Assembly: GCA_021442155.1 (NCBI GenBank)
Contig: CM038222.1
Coordinates: forward strand, 54,245,352-54,309,351
Length of the DNA: 64,000 nt
Direction of reading: 5' to 3'
DNA from: Cymbidium sinense
Lineage: Eukaryota; Streptophyta; Magnoliopsida; Asparagales; Orchidaceae
Shown: positions 1 to 10,186 of the stretch, one piece after another
How positions within the stretch are numbered: position 1 is the first letter of the stretch
Layout of the letters: the number at the start of each line of letters is the position of its first letter
Translations under genes and position numbers: made by a program
The notes under the pieces: model-generated
Told to the model about the DNA's origin: nothing
Databases searched by the model: none
Seen by the model: only the letters and a program-made list of their open reading frames with translations

Positions 1-785
1 TTCTGTCTGGGTGTGGTATACCCACAAGGATTTAACTAGCTGCACATGCCACTATCGCTTATTATCGTCGAGTGTCTTCTTTAGTATCTGGATAAGAGTT
101 TTGTTGAATGGTTCTGCTAGGCCATTCACCTTGGGATACTAGATAGTGGAGTATCTCCAATCTATACTGTGTCTCCTAGAGAAGTTGTTCATTTTGATGC
201 TCTTGAATGCAGTACCATTATCAGATATAATTCATCGAGGCACCCCATACCTATATACTTTATGATTTCTGAAAAACTAAAGCACACGCTAAGCTATGAC
301 CTCTCTAAGTAGGATTGCCTCTACCCACTTGAAAAAGTAGTCGGTGGCAACTAGAATGATCCGGTGACCCTTAGAAGAAAGAAGGTTCAATCAGACCCAT
401 TATGTCAGTACCCCAACACTCAAATGGCCATTAGGCCAATATAGGGTGTAGAATGTTGGGTGGTTGGTGCAAAATTGCACCATGTATCTAGCACTGATGG
501 CATCTCCTAGCTACATCCATGCAGTTTGTAATCATCGAGGGCCAGTAGTATCCTAGTCTCTTAATCTCAGTTTTCATCTTGATTGGATTAATGTGCTCAT
601 ATACAGGTACCTTCTGTCGGGCGTGTTTGTCTAAATAGCATAACCACATTTGATCAAAAGATTGTCGATAAAAGGTTCCATCAACGAGAGCATAAGAGAG
701 AGCTCTCTGCTTTATTTGATGGGCTTGTGATTTCTCTTGAGGTAGTTTGCCTATGTTCATGTAATCTGTGAATGGTTACCTCTAA
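1..785 (-). pseudogene. Element A: integrase (zinc-binding domain and start of catalytic core), decayed
   Basis: Read on the minus strand. The block at 488-760 is an open H2C2 zinc-binding domain, with the family-typical string IKRLGYYWPSM followed by a CHQC pair. Positions 1-487 continue into the integrase catalytic core but carry several stops and shifts. Homologous DNA recurs at 26630-27595 and 63384-64000, where the C-terminal half is readable. Integrase of Ty3/gypsy elements inserts the cDNA into host DNA. It lies last in pol, after RNase H, as expected for this family. The rest of the protein, the 3' UTR and the 3' LTR of this element would lie left of the window. It is not functional as it stands. 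Confidence 0.85.
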
Positions 786-1425
786 TCCAGCTCCCTGTCT
801 TTCTTGGCAATGACAACCTCCCCTTCAAGAGAGATCTCTCGATGAGTTCAGCATCAATAAGGGATATGACTTGTCTATTTTGGACCTTATTAGAATGGAG
901 TCATCTTCCAGACATGCCAACTCCTTAGAGAGTTTAGCGAAAATATCTACTATTGCATTCTCTCCTTGAGGAATCTTATAGATGGTGACCCTAGAAATTT
1001 GGGCGAACAGCTTCATGGTGTACTCATGGTAGCGATGAAGCTTAGGTTATAGAACCTTATAGGGGACAATGCGATGACCAATAGAATCCTAGATGTTGAT
1101 GCTTTTGACCCACACAGTAACAACTAAATCCAGACCAACAATTAAAGCCTCATACTCATCTTCGTTGTTGGTGCATAGATTAGAGAGATAGTATGAGAAT
1201 CTCATCACATTGTGGTCTGGTGTTAACAGGATGATTCCTACTCATGCCTTTCCTGGATGTGTAGATCATGGTTCTTCTCCTTTTTAAAAGAAAGTTGCAC
1301 TATCAAAATACATCTCCCAATGGTGAATGCTAGTGTCCCCTAATTTCATGGTTTGTTCATCAGGGAGGTCATCACTAAGTGGAGAATCAGTAAGAAGTGG
1401 GTGTGTTGCTAAGGAATCTGCTAGT
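786..1425 (-). pseudogene. Element A: second (additional) RNase H domain, decayed
   Basis: Between the first RNase H and integrase the minus strand encodes a second RNase-H-like domain. The diagnostic stretch CTNNEDEYEALI lies at about 1141-1180, and an open tail at 825-1016 includes the string PQGENAIVDIFAKLSKEL, typical of the C-terminal helix of the domain. In plants a second RNase H next to integrase is a known mark of the Tat/Ogre branch of Ty3/gypsy. Several in-frame stops are present (for example around 1065 and 1100). The lineage call is established knowledge applied to what I see. The exact domain borders are estimates. Confidence 0.75.
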
Positions 1426-1830
1426 GCCTATCTTTTCATAGCACGAACGGGTACAAATGTAATATCGAACTGTGAAAGAATCATGGACCAACATGCCAAT
1501 CGTCCGGATAATGTCGATCGTGTCATGAGATACTGTAGTGGATTGGTTCTTGAAATCAAGTTTTCCTTATGAGAGAGCATGTAATGCCATATCTTTTGGG
1601 AAGCAAAGATGAGAGCTAGGAAATGTTTCTCAATAGGTGGGTAGTTTGCTTCAGCAGGGATAAGATGACGATTGAGGTAGTAGAGAGCATCCTCCTTTCC
1701 TTTGTCTTTTGTTTGGGCAAACAAAGTGCCAAGGGAGTCATCCAATGTAGCAGTGTAGAGGATAAGTGGCTTGCCCGGGATAGGGGCTGTTAGAACTGGC
1801 GACTTCACCAAATACTATTTGATATCTTCA
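1426..1830 (-). pseudogene. Element A: first RNase H domain of pol
   Basis: An open stretch of 127 residues (1428-1811) matches the RNase H domain that follows Ty3/gypsy reverse transcriptase. It contains KPLILYTATLDDSLGTLF, YLNRHLIPAEANYPPIEK, and the tail SGRLACWSMILSQFDITFVP. The enzyme would degrade the RNA strand of the RNA-DNA hybrid during reverse transcription. The frame continues upstream into the end of RT but with stops, and downstream it runs into the second RNase H. It is one of the best-kept parts of this element. Confidence 0.85.
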
Positions 1831-2650
1831 AAATCATGCTAACACTTGTCATCCCACTTGAACTTATCATCCTTTTTGACAAGTGCTTAAAATAGCTTGT
1901 GTCTTCCTGATATATTGGAGATAAAGTGCCTTAATGGAATGATCTGAGTTGAGTCAAACTTTTAGGGGGTGTCATTTCTAAGATAGCTTTGATCTTTTCT
2001 AGGTCTATCTCTATTCTCGGCTGTCAGACAATAAAGCCAAGGAACTTCCATGAAGCTTCTCCAAATGCACACTTCAGAGGGTTCATTTTGAGATTGAATT
2101 ATCTTAACTTTAAAACTACTCTTCAAAGAGATGGTCTCCCTTTTCTTTACTTTTGACAACTAGATCATCGATGTAGCATTCTACTTGATGATGAATGAGT
2201 TCATCAAAAATCTGAGTCATGGCCCGCTGGTAATTACGTCGAAGGACATGACCTTATAACAATAGATTTTGATCGGGGTTTGAAAATCAATATTCCTCTC
2301 ATCCTCGGAGGCCATCTTAATTTAGTTGTAGTCAGATGACCCATCCATGAAGGAGAATATTGCATGAGATGAGGCAATGTCCATCATTAACTCTAGTATA
2401 GGAAGTCGAAATTCATCCTTAGGATATGTCTTTTTTAAGTCCCTGAAATCGGCGCATATATGAATTTGGTCATTCTTCTTCTTAACTGGGATGATACTGG
2501 CTAACCAGGTAGGGTATTTTTTCCTTGATAAACCTATCATCAATCAATTTCTTGACTTCAAAAATGATCTGTTATTCAATTTCTAATTGCATGCGTCTAG
2601 GAGCTTGGTTGATAAGGCTAGCATTAGGGTCTATTACTAGTTTACAGAAT
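1831..2650 (-). pseudogene. Element A: reverse transcriptase, frameshifted
   Basis: The fingers/palm part (2322-2543) shows YPTWLASIIPVKKK, HICADFRDL and FSFMDGSS, all typical of Ty3/gypsy RT. The catalytic box survives as CYIDDL (codons at about 2161-2178), with both aspartates present. Further along, MNPLKCAFG (about 2060-2090) and EIDLEKIKAIL mark the thumb and connection. The reading frame breaks at least twice, near 2250-2320 and near 1945, with TAA/TAG stops around 1890, 1845 and 1825. The product would be the polymerase that makes cDNA. It is inactive because of the breaks. Confidence 0.88.
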
Positions 2651-3954
2651 ACTACGTCAAGAGATAATTTAGGCATCTCTTCATAACTCCATGCAAAGTA
2701 GTCATTGGTCGAATTGATTTCTTCTTCAGTTTTGGAGGTGCATCTTTAATTTGAAGATCATCAAAATCATCTAAAGTTTCTAAACACACGTTCTCATATG
2801 AGTTAGTGTGGTTTGAGAAGATCCTATTAGACTCCAGATAATTGGTGACAACTAAGTAGTAATCATCATCATCAACTAAACCCACTGAATCGAATCCTAG
2901 TCCTAGTCTTAGTCTTGATTATGCATCCCTACCTTTGTTGTCCCATAGCTTCTCAAAATACTCTGACCTGTGCCTAGACCATGTGTAAGGAATCAAACCT
3001 TTCTTTGCAAGATTATGAACATAAGGCGAGTACCAATCAAAAGGTGATTCCATTAAATCTTTATATGAATTACCCTTAAGTTTTCTGCTTCTTGGCTTGA
3101 GGATGATGATCCTAACAGGAGTCTATTTGGCTTGACATCCATGGAAGATCTACGGGCTTCCTTAACTACCAAAACCTTAACTTTTTAGAGAAGAAAGTAA
3201 GGTTAGAGTTAAGGTTCCCAATTGATGCCTAATGGTTTTACATAACCCTGATTCAAATACATTAAAGCTTTCTTGGAGGCCTGGTTTTCATCATTATCTG
3301 GCTCAAGTGTCACCTCCAATGAGACCCATTGAGAGGGGTTGGCTGGTGTGCTAATCACATGAGACTCATCCTCCGAAGAAGTCTATGTGAATAGTACTCA
3401 CCTGTGAACTAGAATGTAGCTCCTATCGGCTGGCCGCCAACCAAGGGGTCTTCCACCTCTAGAACTACCTCTATATTTACCTCTACCTTTACCTGATGGA
3501 GGTCAAGTCATCCTACCCATATGTCTGTATGGTGGAACGGACTGTGGGTGGAATGTAACATGCGACTCTACCTCTTCCTCGGTGTCCCTATCTCGCTCAC
3601 TTGTACTTTTTTTTTTCTTTTCTTTTTATTTTTATTTTTCTTTTTCATTCAAATTTTGGCCAAGTTAGCGAGAATAGATGTTTTGATTTTGAGGAAGAAA
3701 GTAGGTTGCGTCCTCATATATCTTGACCTCTCTAATTGAGAATGGCTTTTCATCTCCTTTGACATAGTATTCGATTCCATCTCTTAAAAACTTGATGCAC
3801 TAATGAAGAGAGGATGGAACCATCTTGTTCTGGTGTATCCAAGGCCTATCGAGCATAGTAGTGAACAATGTATTTGAATCAATTATATAGAACTTGGCTT
3901 CAATCTTCCAGTCAGCTATTGCCAAATGTAACACTATGGAGCCTAAAGCCCTCT
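2651..3954 (-). pseudogene. Element A: protease to RT linker region
   Basis: This joins protease and RT on the minus strand. An open piece at 2652-2885 leads into a segment just upstream of RT that resembles the usual lead-in region of plant Ty3/gypsy RT (a stretch reading APRRMQLEIE at about 2570-2610). The remainder (2900-3950) is poorly conserved. It includes an A-rich run on the minus strand at about 3605-3650. Ogre elements are known to carry an intron before the RT region, but I cannot place splice sites here with confidence. Confidence 0.5.
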
Positions 3955-4180
3955 CACCCTATTCATTGAATCCTCTCAATATCACCCAATATCCTCGGTG
4001 TTCAAAGATGTCAATCCTCAAATAGGCAAGGGTTTTTAGGCTCATAAGGTTCACTGATGCACCTGGATCAACCAACACCCTAGAAAGTTTAAATCTGCCC
4101 ATATTCACTGTGATGTAGAGGGGACAATTGACTCCCTCTCTTGAATAAATATTCATCAAGAAGGACCTTGATTAATGACC
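3955..4180 (-). pseudogene. Element A: aspartic protease domain
   Basis: An open frame at 3959-4159 encodes the core of a retropepsin-like protease, with NCPLYITVNMG, then VLVDPGASVNLMSLKTLA and VILRGFNE. The motif DPGAS takes the place of the canonical D-S/T-G active site. The aspartate is present, and proline at the next position is a known variant place in this group. The enzyme would cut the gag-pol polyprotein. It sits between gag (right) and RT (left), which is the normal Ty3/gypsy order. The upstream and downstream frames are broken. Confidence 0.82.
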
Positions 4181-5639
4181 CCTCATCTCTTTGGATAAGA
4201 CAAGGCATCATATGTGCTTAGGCGACAACTTTCTTAGGTGGCGGGGATTATAGTCAACTCTAGGTTTGTCCTCCACAAGCATATCCATAGGTGGAGCATC
4301 CTATGGAGGGCCTTCTTGACTATTAGAACCAATGACTTATTTAACCTTATCCTGAGGTGCTACCCTAGGAGGTAGAACTTTTCCACTATGAAGGTTAACT
4401 TCGGTGACTTCATGAGATGGTTTAATAGAAAGTTTTACCTGCTCATCAGGTTCACCTACAGCTTCTCCTATAGGATCCTCAGAATCAGATGATTCCAAGT
4501 CTATCTAAAGAGGTGAGCCCGTATTATTCAAAAAAGGATAGTCCATCTCTGAATCAGAAAGAGGATGATTAGAGTTGTTATAAATATTAAGACTTGAAGA
4601 GTTTTCTAAAGGTGTAGAATCAGATAACCCATCAGAAGTGACACAGATGTAATTCAAACTAGCTTTCTTCCTTGATTTAGATATAAAAGGAGGTACATGG
4701 TAGAAATCTAGTAAAGTAAGTGGAGTGAGGGATTTTATACCCTCATCCGCTGATACATGATGACTACTAGAAGAAGAACTAGCTGAAGTAGGAATGCTAG
4801 CTGAAGTAGTAGCTGTAATGGTGGAATGGAGGCTGGACTCGGTCGGTGGTTGCACTACTTGACTATCCCAAGCAAGTATGGGCTGCTACTACTATTGCTA
4901 AGCTCCTACTTTCGCCAAGTTATCTTTGGCAACTTCCTAACCTTTCTTGATGTTGGAGGTTCGAGCTGCCTCAGGCACCTGTAAGAAAATTTTTTTGATT
5001 TTAGAAATAATCTTTTTAGAGGTTTAGGATAAAGAGATATCCTAACCTTCTTTTATTTTGAGAGGATCACGTGTATCCCCAAGGATTATCCTAATAGAAC
5101 TGGATGGTTTTTCAATTAGATATTCTTTAGGGATAACTATAATGCCCGACTTGTAGCTATGCTCAAGCTAGTCCTTAAATGTAAAGTAATCCATTAAAAC
5201 ATGGCCTAGCATGTGGTGGTAGGGCCAAAAGTTAGAATCATTATTCCTGCCCACTTCCTTTGGCTTCATAGGCTCGAGTAGCTGAAAATCAAATTTTTTA
5301 AGGGTTCTTAAAGATCTTTCTAACTACCTCCCTCTTAAATAAATAAGGTTTATTTAATTTATCCAAAAGAGTAGATGGATGATAGCTACTTGGGCGGGTA
5401 TGTATACCACTGCTAAGAGTATGGCTGAGGAGGAGGTAGTGAAGGTTGTGGAGTTTGCTATGATGACTGATAAGATGGCTAAGGATGTGGTAAAGGAGGT
5501 GGAAGTGAAGGTTGTTGAGGTTGAGGTCTCTCATACTAATCTCTAGCCTGTTGCTTCCCCTTAGCCAATGCTGCTACTGCCCCTAGCTTCTTTTCATAGG
5601 CTTTCTGTTGCTTTGGCTTTAATGACTGATCTTGAAAAG
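4181..5639 (-). pseudogene. Element A: gag to protease spacer, low-complexity coding remnant
   Basis: This minus-strand region between gag and protease has two short open pieces. One at 4505-4855 is rich in serine and threonine (a run of serines near its residues 25-31). One at 5298-5534 is rich in leucine, histidine and serine and is partly a by-product of a GGT/GGA-rich repeat on the plus strand at 5390-5525. I see no zinc knuckle (CX2CX4HX4C) that I can trust. It is probably the variable C-terminal part of gag and the pol lead-in. Confidence 0.4.
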
Positions 5640-6900
5640 GCAATTATTTGGCCTCCCCTTATAGACTAGCCATCTTATTGATTAATTTCTCAAATGTCTT
5701 AATGGTGAAATCTTTAAGCATGAAAGCGACCTAGCCATGAATATTCTTTAATAGAATTTCAATAACATGTTGTTCAGACAGCTATGATTTGCATTTCTTA
5801 CTTAAATTGTGCCATCTAAGAACACAATCAAAAAGAGACTCACTGGGGTGTTGTTAAGCTACAATGAGATCGCCCACAGTTACCCTTTGCTGAGCTCCAG
5901 CAAACCTCTTAACAAAGAGTTGCTCCAAGTCAGCGAAAGTCTTCACTGAATCATTGGGAAGTTACCAATCAAAAGCTATGCCTGCTAGACTGCTGACAAA
6001 GAGGCAGAACAATAATGCATCGCTGCCTCTAGTGTTACAACAGCTGGTCCTAAAGTGTTCCATATGTTGGTGAGAGTTCCCACTGCCATCAAAACTTTTG
6101 AAAGAAGGAGGCACAAAACCCTTAGGATATTGGATAGCATTGAATTCCTCTGGGTAAGGGCTACCCTTTAGAACTGATGAACCACCTCGAGCTTATGCCA
6201 ATGCTTCCTTCACTTATTGTCCTACCATGAATTTAATGTCTTTTTCTTGTATGGAGGTACGGTCTACTACCTTCCTATACAAGCTAGTATTGCCCTGTTC
6301 TACTGGAGGCGAACTCTTGGGTTGATCCTTGACATGCGATAACTCAGGCTGACTAGTCTCCAGAATGTTAGGTTGTACTGTTGAAGCTTGATTCTGAAGC
6401 TCTAGAACTGTCACTAAAAATCATCAGCTCTCCTTCCTATCCTATCAATCTTCTCATCTTTCTGGTTGAGTTGTTAAAGGAGGTGTTGGGTCGAATAGGC
6501 TGCATCATCTTGTTCGGCCACAATACCTTTTGAACTATGATGATCCCGAAGGAGGAAACCTCTAGTACCAACCATATGTACCTCTATCAAGTCTTCCAAT
6601 AAATCATCCTCATCGGGGTCGAAGCTAACCTTCTCCTCTTAGAGGACAGACCAATCATACCCTAGGATTTATTTCTATTTAGTAAAATGATGTGCCAAGA
6701 TATCATACAAGGAGCGGTCTAACTGTGCCGACATAAATACTCATGGCTGACCGGTGGTGGGATCATGCTTATTGCGAGATACATCGACCTCTATCTTGCT
6801 AACTAACCAGACTCATTGGAACACACATACTCATGACTGTCAACTGCTATGGGTGGAGTGCTACCCCTGGTGGGATCTACCATCATGGGGACAATAGAAC
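5640..6900 (-). pseudogene. Element A: gag (capsid-like, Retrotrans_gag family)
   Basis: Read on the minus strand. The N-terminal part (about 6430-6735) includes AQLDRSLYDILAHH and NQKDEKIDRIGRRADDF. The piece at 6214-6414 follows (TVLELQNQAS near its start). The capsid core then begins with PYPEEFNAIQYPKGFVPPSF (about 6110-6160) and runs through KTFADLEQLFVKRFAGAQ and PSESLFDCVLRWHNLSKKC to TIKTFEKLINKMA (about 5670-5715). This order matches the Retrotrans_gag domain of plant Ty3/gypsy elements. At least seven in-frame stops interrupt it, several of them simple CAG-to-TAG or TGG-to-TGA/TAG type changes. The capsid would form the virus-like particle. It is not functional here. Confidence 0.8.
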
Positions 6901-7441
6901 TATCCCCTTCCCTTTCTAATGCTATTATATCCACAATCTATTGAGGTGATGGTAGTGGTGGTATGACTACAATGCTACGGGGTTGCCACTCCCTCTTCAT
7001 CGCAACTGAAGTAGGAGATTGAGCAGGAGAACTTGCCCTCACTTCAGTCGGTAGAGTAGATGAAGTGGGATCCCTTGGCCATAGCCTGATCACCAGTGGG
7101 GCTTTCTTCTCCCCTGATGCTGCTCTCATGGCTTTGGGTGGAACTGTAGAAGATGGAACCTGAACTGGCGATAGTGGATGTGGAGTAGAGCGGTGTGGTG
7201 GAGACAACACCAACTGCCTCTGTACAGGGGCTCTCCTCTTACGATGGGTGGTACAAGTTAACACAATACTATTGTTGTGGCGACCGAGTGCACGTCGGAA
7301 TTCGAGGATGGATCTTTTGCCGCATATCTTTGCCTTTCTCTAGTGATGTAACCGATACTGGCCTCTCGGCCCTCTCCTAATGGATCTCGCTGCGTGAAGA
7401 ATAACGATCCTCAAATCAACCAACTCCAAAGCCACGCCAAC
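6901..7441 (-). pseudogene. Element A: proline/serine-rich coding remnant upstream of gag
   Basis: An open minus-strand frame at 6938-7264 encodes a Pro/Ser/Arg-rich, probably disordered segment without a recognisable domain. It lies between the 5' ORF (right) and gag (left). It could be the tail of the 5' ORF after a frameshift, or the N-terminus of gag. I do not recognise the protein. Confidence 0.35.
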
Positions 7442-8135
7442 TTAGTGTAAGGCTGTCTTGAGGCTAGCATATGACCTTCTCCTATCTCTGACAGGTGTCT
7501 CATAATGAACTGAAGGTGGAGGTGATACTGCAATGCTCCTGACATCTTCCTCTCCTACAGAACCGGAAAGGGGTTGGAATTTATTCTGGGTAAATAAAGG
7601 GGAAGTTACCCCGAATGACCCATCTTCTGCAATGTGAGATAATGTCTCTATCTCTCTGTAAATGTGCACGTGGTGCTGCTTGATCTTGTGACTCCTATTG
7701 CGATGTTGGGTTCGGCTAGGTGGAGTAGTACGGAAGCTAGACCCTACCTCAAAGGTAGGGGAGACTATCCCTGAAGCTAGGGTAGCCTTGCCCTTAGAGG
7801 AGGCCAATGAGTGGGTACTAGCCTACACTGGGGCAGTGATGGGAACAACTGACTGTGTAGGCACTAGAACTGTAGCTACTACAGGAACTTCTACCACCTT
7901 CCTCTTTAGTGAGAGAAAATCAAAATTTGAGGGAAACTCAATACGGATGGATGGCTTCTTCCCAGCCACCACATCCATGCTGACAGTGGTGAGGGTTTCC
8001 CCCTCATAAGTAATCCTAACTCCCTCAAATCCTTGTCTAAGATGTATTAAATGAGCAAAATTAGCTTAGAGGTGGCTGGCCCGATCCAAGGCCAAATCCA
8101 TCCCAAAGGGGAAGGTGAACACATACTTCTATGAA
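7442..8135 (-). pseudogene. Element A: extra 5' ORF of unknown function
   Basis: On the minus strand a single frame runs from about 8130 to 7442 with only two stops (near 8065 and 7823), one open part being 7442-7807. The N-terminal half is folded-looking (FEGVRITYEGETLTTVSMDV, then KPSIRIEFPSNFDFLSLKRK). The C-terminal half is Ser/Pro/Arg-rich. Tat/Ogre elements often have an additional ORF before gag whose function is unknown, and position and orientation fit that. I recognise no domain. The alternative is that this is simply the N-terminus of gag. The plus-strand ORF over the same place (7698-8009) is a shadow. Confidence 0.5.
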
Positions 8136-10116
8136 TACATCTATACTATACTACATTGAGAAAAGCTGACTAAACTGAGTTGAAACTGAACTAGAACTCT
8201 GCAATTGTTGAAAATAAATTCAAATCAAATTTTTTGCCTTGGTATTCTGCTAACTTTTTAAATTTGATTTAGACTTTGAACACACACTCAACAATTTTAA
8301 TGTGTTAAGTGGGGCTCATTGAATTTAGGAGTGATTTTGAATAACTTGGAGGAGAGATTTTGAGTTCATTTGAGTTTAGAATCCACATTCAACAAATTTG
8401 TGTATGTTGAATGGGTTCAAATATTTTGGAGAGACTTTTGATGCTTCCATTGGTTCATATTTGAAATTGATTTTATTTTTGGGGACCCTTTATTTAATAA
8501 ATTTAAGTATGTTAAATAGAGGCTAAATTGATTTTATTTTAGAATTGATTTTGGGATTACTCATTTAGCAAATTTGGGTATGCTAATTGAGCTGTTTGAA
8601 AACAATTTTCTTTTTTTCTTGTTTGCACATGATGTATATCGTGTGTGAATTTAGAAATAGAATCTTTACTTAGCAAATTTGTGTATGTTAAATAATGCCC
8701 AAATATATGTAATTTTTATTTTGATTTTGAAAGTGGGGTCCTTACTTAGCAAATTTGTGTATGCTAGATAAAGCCCAAATGTGTTTGATTTGTATTATTT
8801 TGAATGGGGGGTTTTTGTTTAACAAATATCATGTGTTAAATAGAATCCAATTTATTTTTAATTTTTTTTCTAAAAATGAAACTCTCATTTGACAAATTTG
8901 GATATGTCAAATGGAATTCCAATGTATTTTGATTTTTATAATTTTTGCAAAGGAGATTTCCATTTAACAAATTTGGGTATCTAAAATGGAAGTGAATCAT
9001 ATTTTATTTTTCAAAGATGTAATTTTTGTGTGTGATTATTGCTTTTTTAAAAAGAAGGAAATTCTAACATAACACATGTGGAATTTGTTGAGTGGAGTTT
9101 CAAATGGTGTGATTTTATATGAAAATGAAACCTCCATTCAACACATTTGGACATATTGAATGAAGATGCTTACTTTCAAATTTATGCTTTTTTAAAAAAA
9201 TAAGAAACTCCATCTCCAATATATATGGAATATATTGGGTGGAATTTCAATTTTATGATATGATTTTATTTGGAAATGAGATCTTCATTCAATAAATTTT
9301 GGTATATTGAATGAGGATTCTTATTTTCAAAATTTTTGCTTTTTTTTTTTAAAAGTAAGAAACTCCAACTCCAATATATGTGGAATATATTGGGTGGAAT
9401 TTCAATTTTATGATATGATTTTATTTGGAAATGAGATCTTCATTCAATAAATTTGGGTATATTGACTGAGGATTCTCATTTTCAAATACATGCTTTTGAA
9501 AAGGAAGAAACTCCAACTTCAACATATATGAGATATATTGAGTGAAGTTTGAATTTTATGGAATGATTTTATTTGGAAATGAAACCTTCATTCAATAAAT
9601 TTGGGTATGTTGAATGAAGATGTTCATTTTCAAATATATGCTTTTTGAAAGATGATTTTGATTTTGGTTTTGAAAAGAACCTACAAATAATTATCTTAAG
9701 GATTGTTAGATGGGGTTGAGTCATATATATTTTGTGAAAATTTTTGTGCAAGTATTTTATTATGTGAACTTTGGAAAAGTGCTTTTGGAAAGTGATATTT
9801 TTATAAAGGATTTATTTTTCTCATTTGTAGAATGAACCTTACCCTGGCATAGAGATGGTAAGGAGGTTCAAAAAGGTCTTTAGTCATCTCTTTTGGTTAA
9901 ATTTTATTTTCACCTATTGGGGGACCCAACAAGGGTTTTAAGACCTACATGGAGTGAGGTCCTAAAACCTAAAGGATGTTGGCTAGCTTAACTTAAGAAT
10001 GAAATGAACTAAGTGCCAACAAAAAAGTAGGATAGTCTCAGACTCATATGAAATACAAATCCACTATCTATACTTGGAGGTAATGATCATTTACTGAAAC
10101 TGGAGAGAGAAACTTT
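8136..10116 (-). other. Element A: 5' leader (untranslated) of the retrotransposon
   Basis: Very AT-rich non-coding DNA lies between the 5' ORF and the primer-binding site. Most of it (8280-9625) is an array of short palindromes, listed separately. The part 9640-10116 has no reading frame and no clear repeat. Open frames here are short and AT-driven. In minus orientation this would be the leader of the genomic RNA, where packaging and translation signals would be expected. Confidence 0.6.
8280..9625. repeat. Degenerate tandem array of about 17 palindromic units in the leader
   Basis: About every 70-100 bases there is a short inverted repeat of the form ATTCAAcaaatttgggtaTrTTGAAT or ATTTAGcaaatttgggtaTGCTAAaT. 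I read them near 8287, 8387, 8489, 8565, 8670, 8742, 8814, 8886, 8962, 9067, 9134, 9212, 9288, 9369, 9443, 9512 and 9590. From 9190 to 9600 two units alternate to give a higher-order repeat of about 157 bases. In several units both arms change together (TTAGC with GCTAA, TTGAC with GTCAA), so the hairpin is kept although the sequence varies. Confidence 0.8.
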
Positions 10117-10133
10117 TCCCCGTGGAGTCGCCA
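10117..10133 (-). other. Primer-binding site of element A
   Basis: On the minus strand, 8 nt after the LTR end, stands TGGCGACTCCACGGGGA, starting with TGG as the complement of a tRNA 3' CCA end. PBS sequences beginning TGGCGACTC are familiar from Tat/Ogre-type plant elements and are usually assigned to tRNA-Arg. I could not check the tRNA. The 8-nt spacer (gatttttt on the minus strand) matches that of the plus-strand element at 17525-17532. Confidence 0.8.
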
Positions 10134-10175
10134 AAAAAATCTGTGGTGTATAGTGTATGACACCACACAGATCTT

Positions 10176-10186
10176 GGGGGGGGGGG
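10176..10186. repeat. G homopolymer run near the LTR edge
   Basis: Eleven consecutive G residues follow ACAGATCTT. Sister copies have only TAGGGG or no G run at this place, so it is a local expansion or a sequencing-prone site. Confidence 0.85.

Noticed and set aside
1327..1572. Plus-strand ORF over the retroelement pol region
   Set aside because: It is the shadow of the minus-strand RNase H frames, which match known domains.
1962..2159. Minus-strand ORF of 65 codons in the RT region
   Set aside because: It is out of frame. The true RT thumb (NPLKCAFG) is in the neighbouring frame over the same bases.
7698..8009. Plus-strand ORF opposite the 5' ORF of element A
   Set aside because: It is a shadow. 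The minus-strand frame is longer and has the retroelement order around it.
8280..9625. CRISPR-like array
   Set aside because: The units are degenerate palindromes with no constant repeat and no unique spacers of fixed length, in plant DNA with no cas genes.
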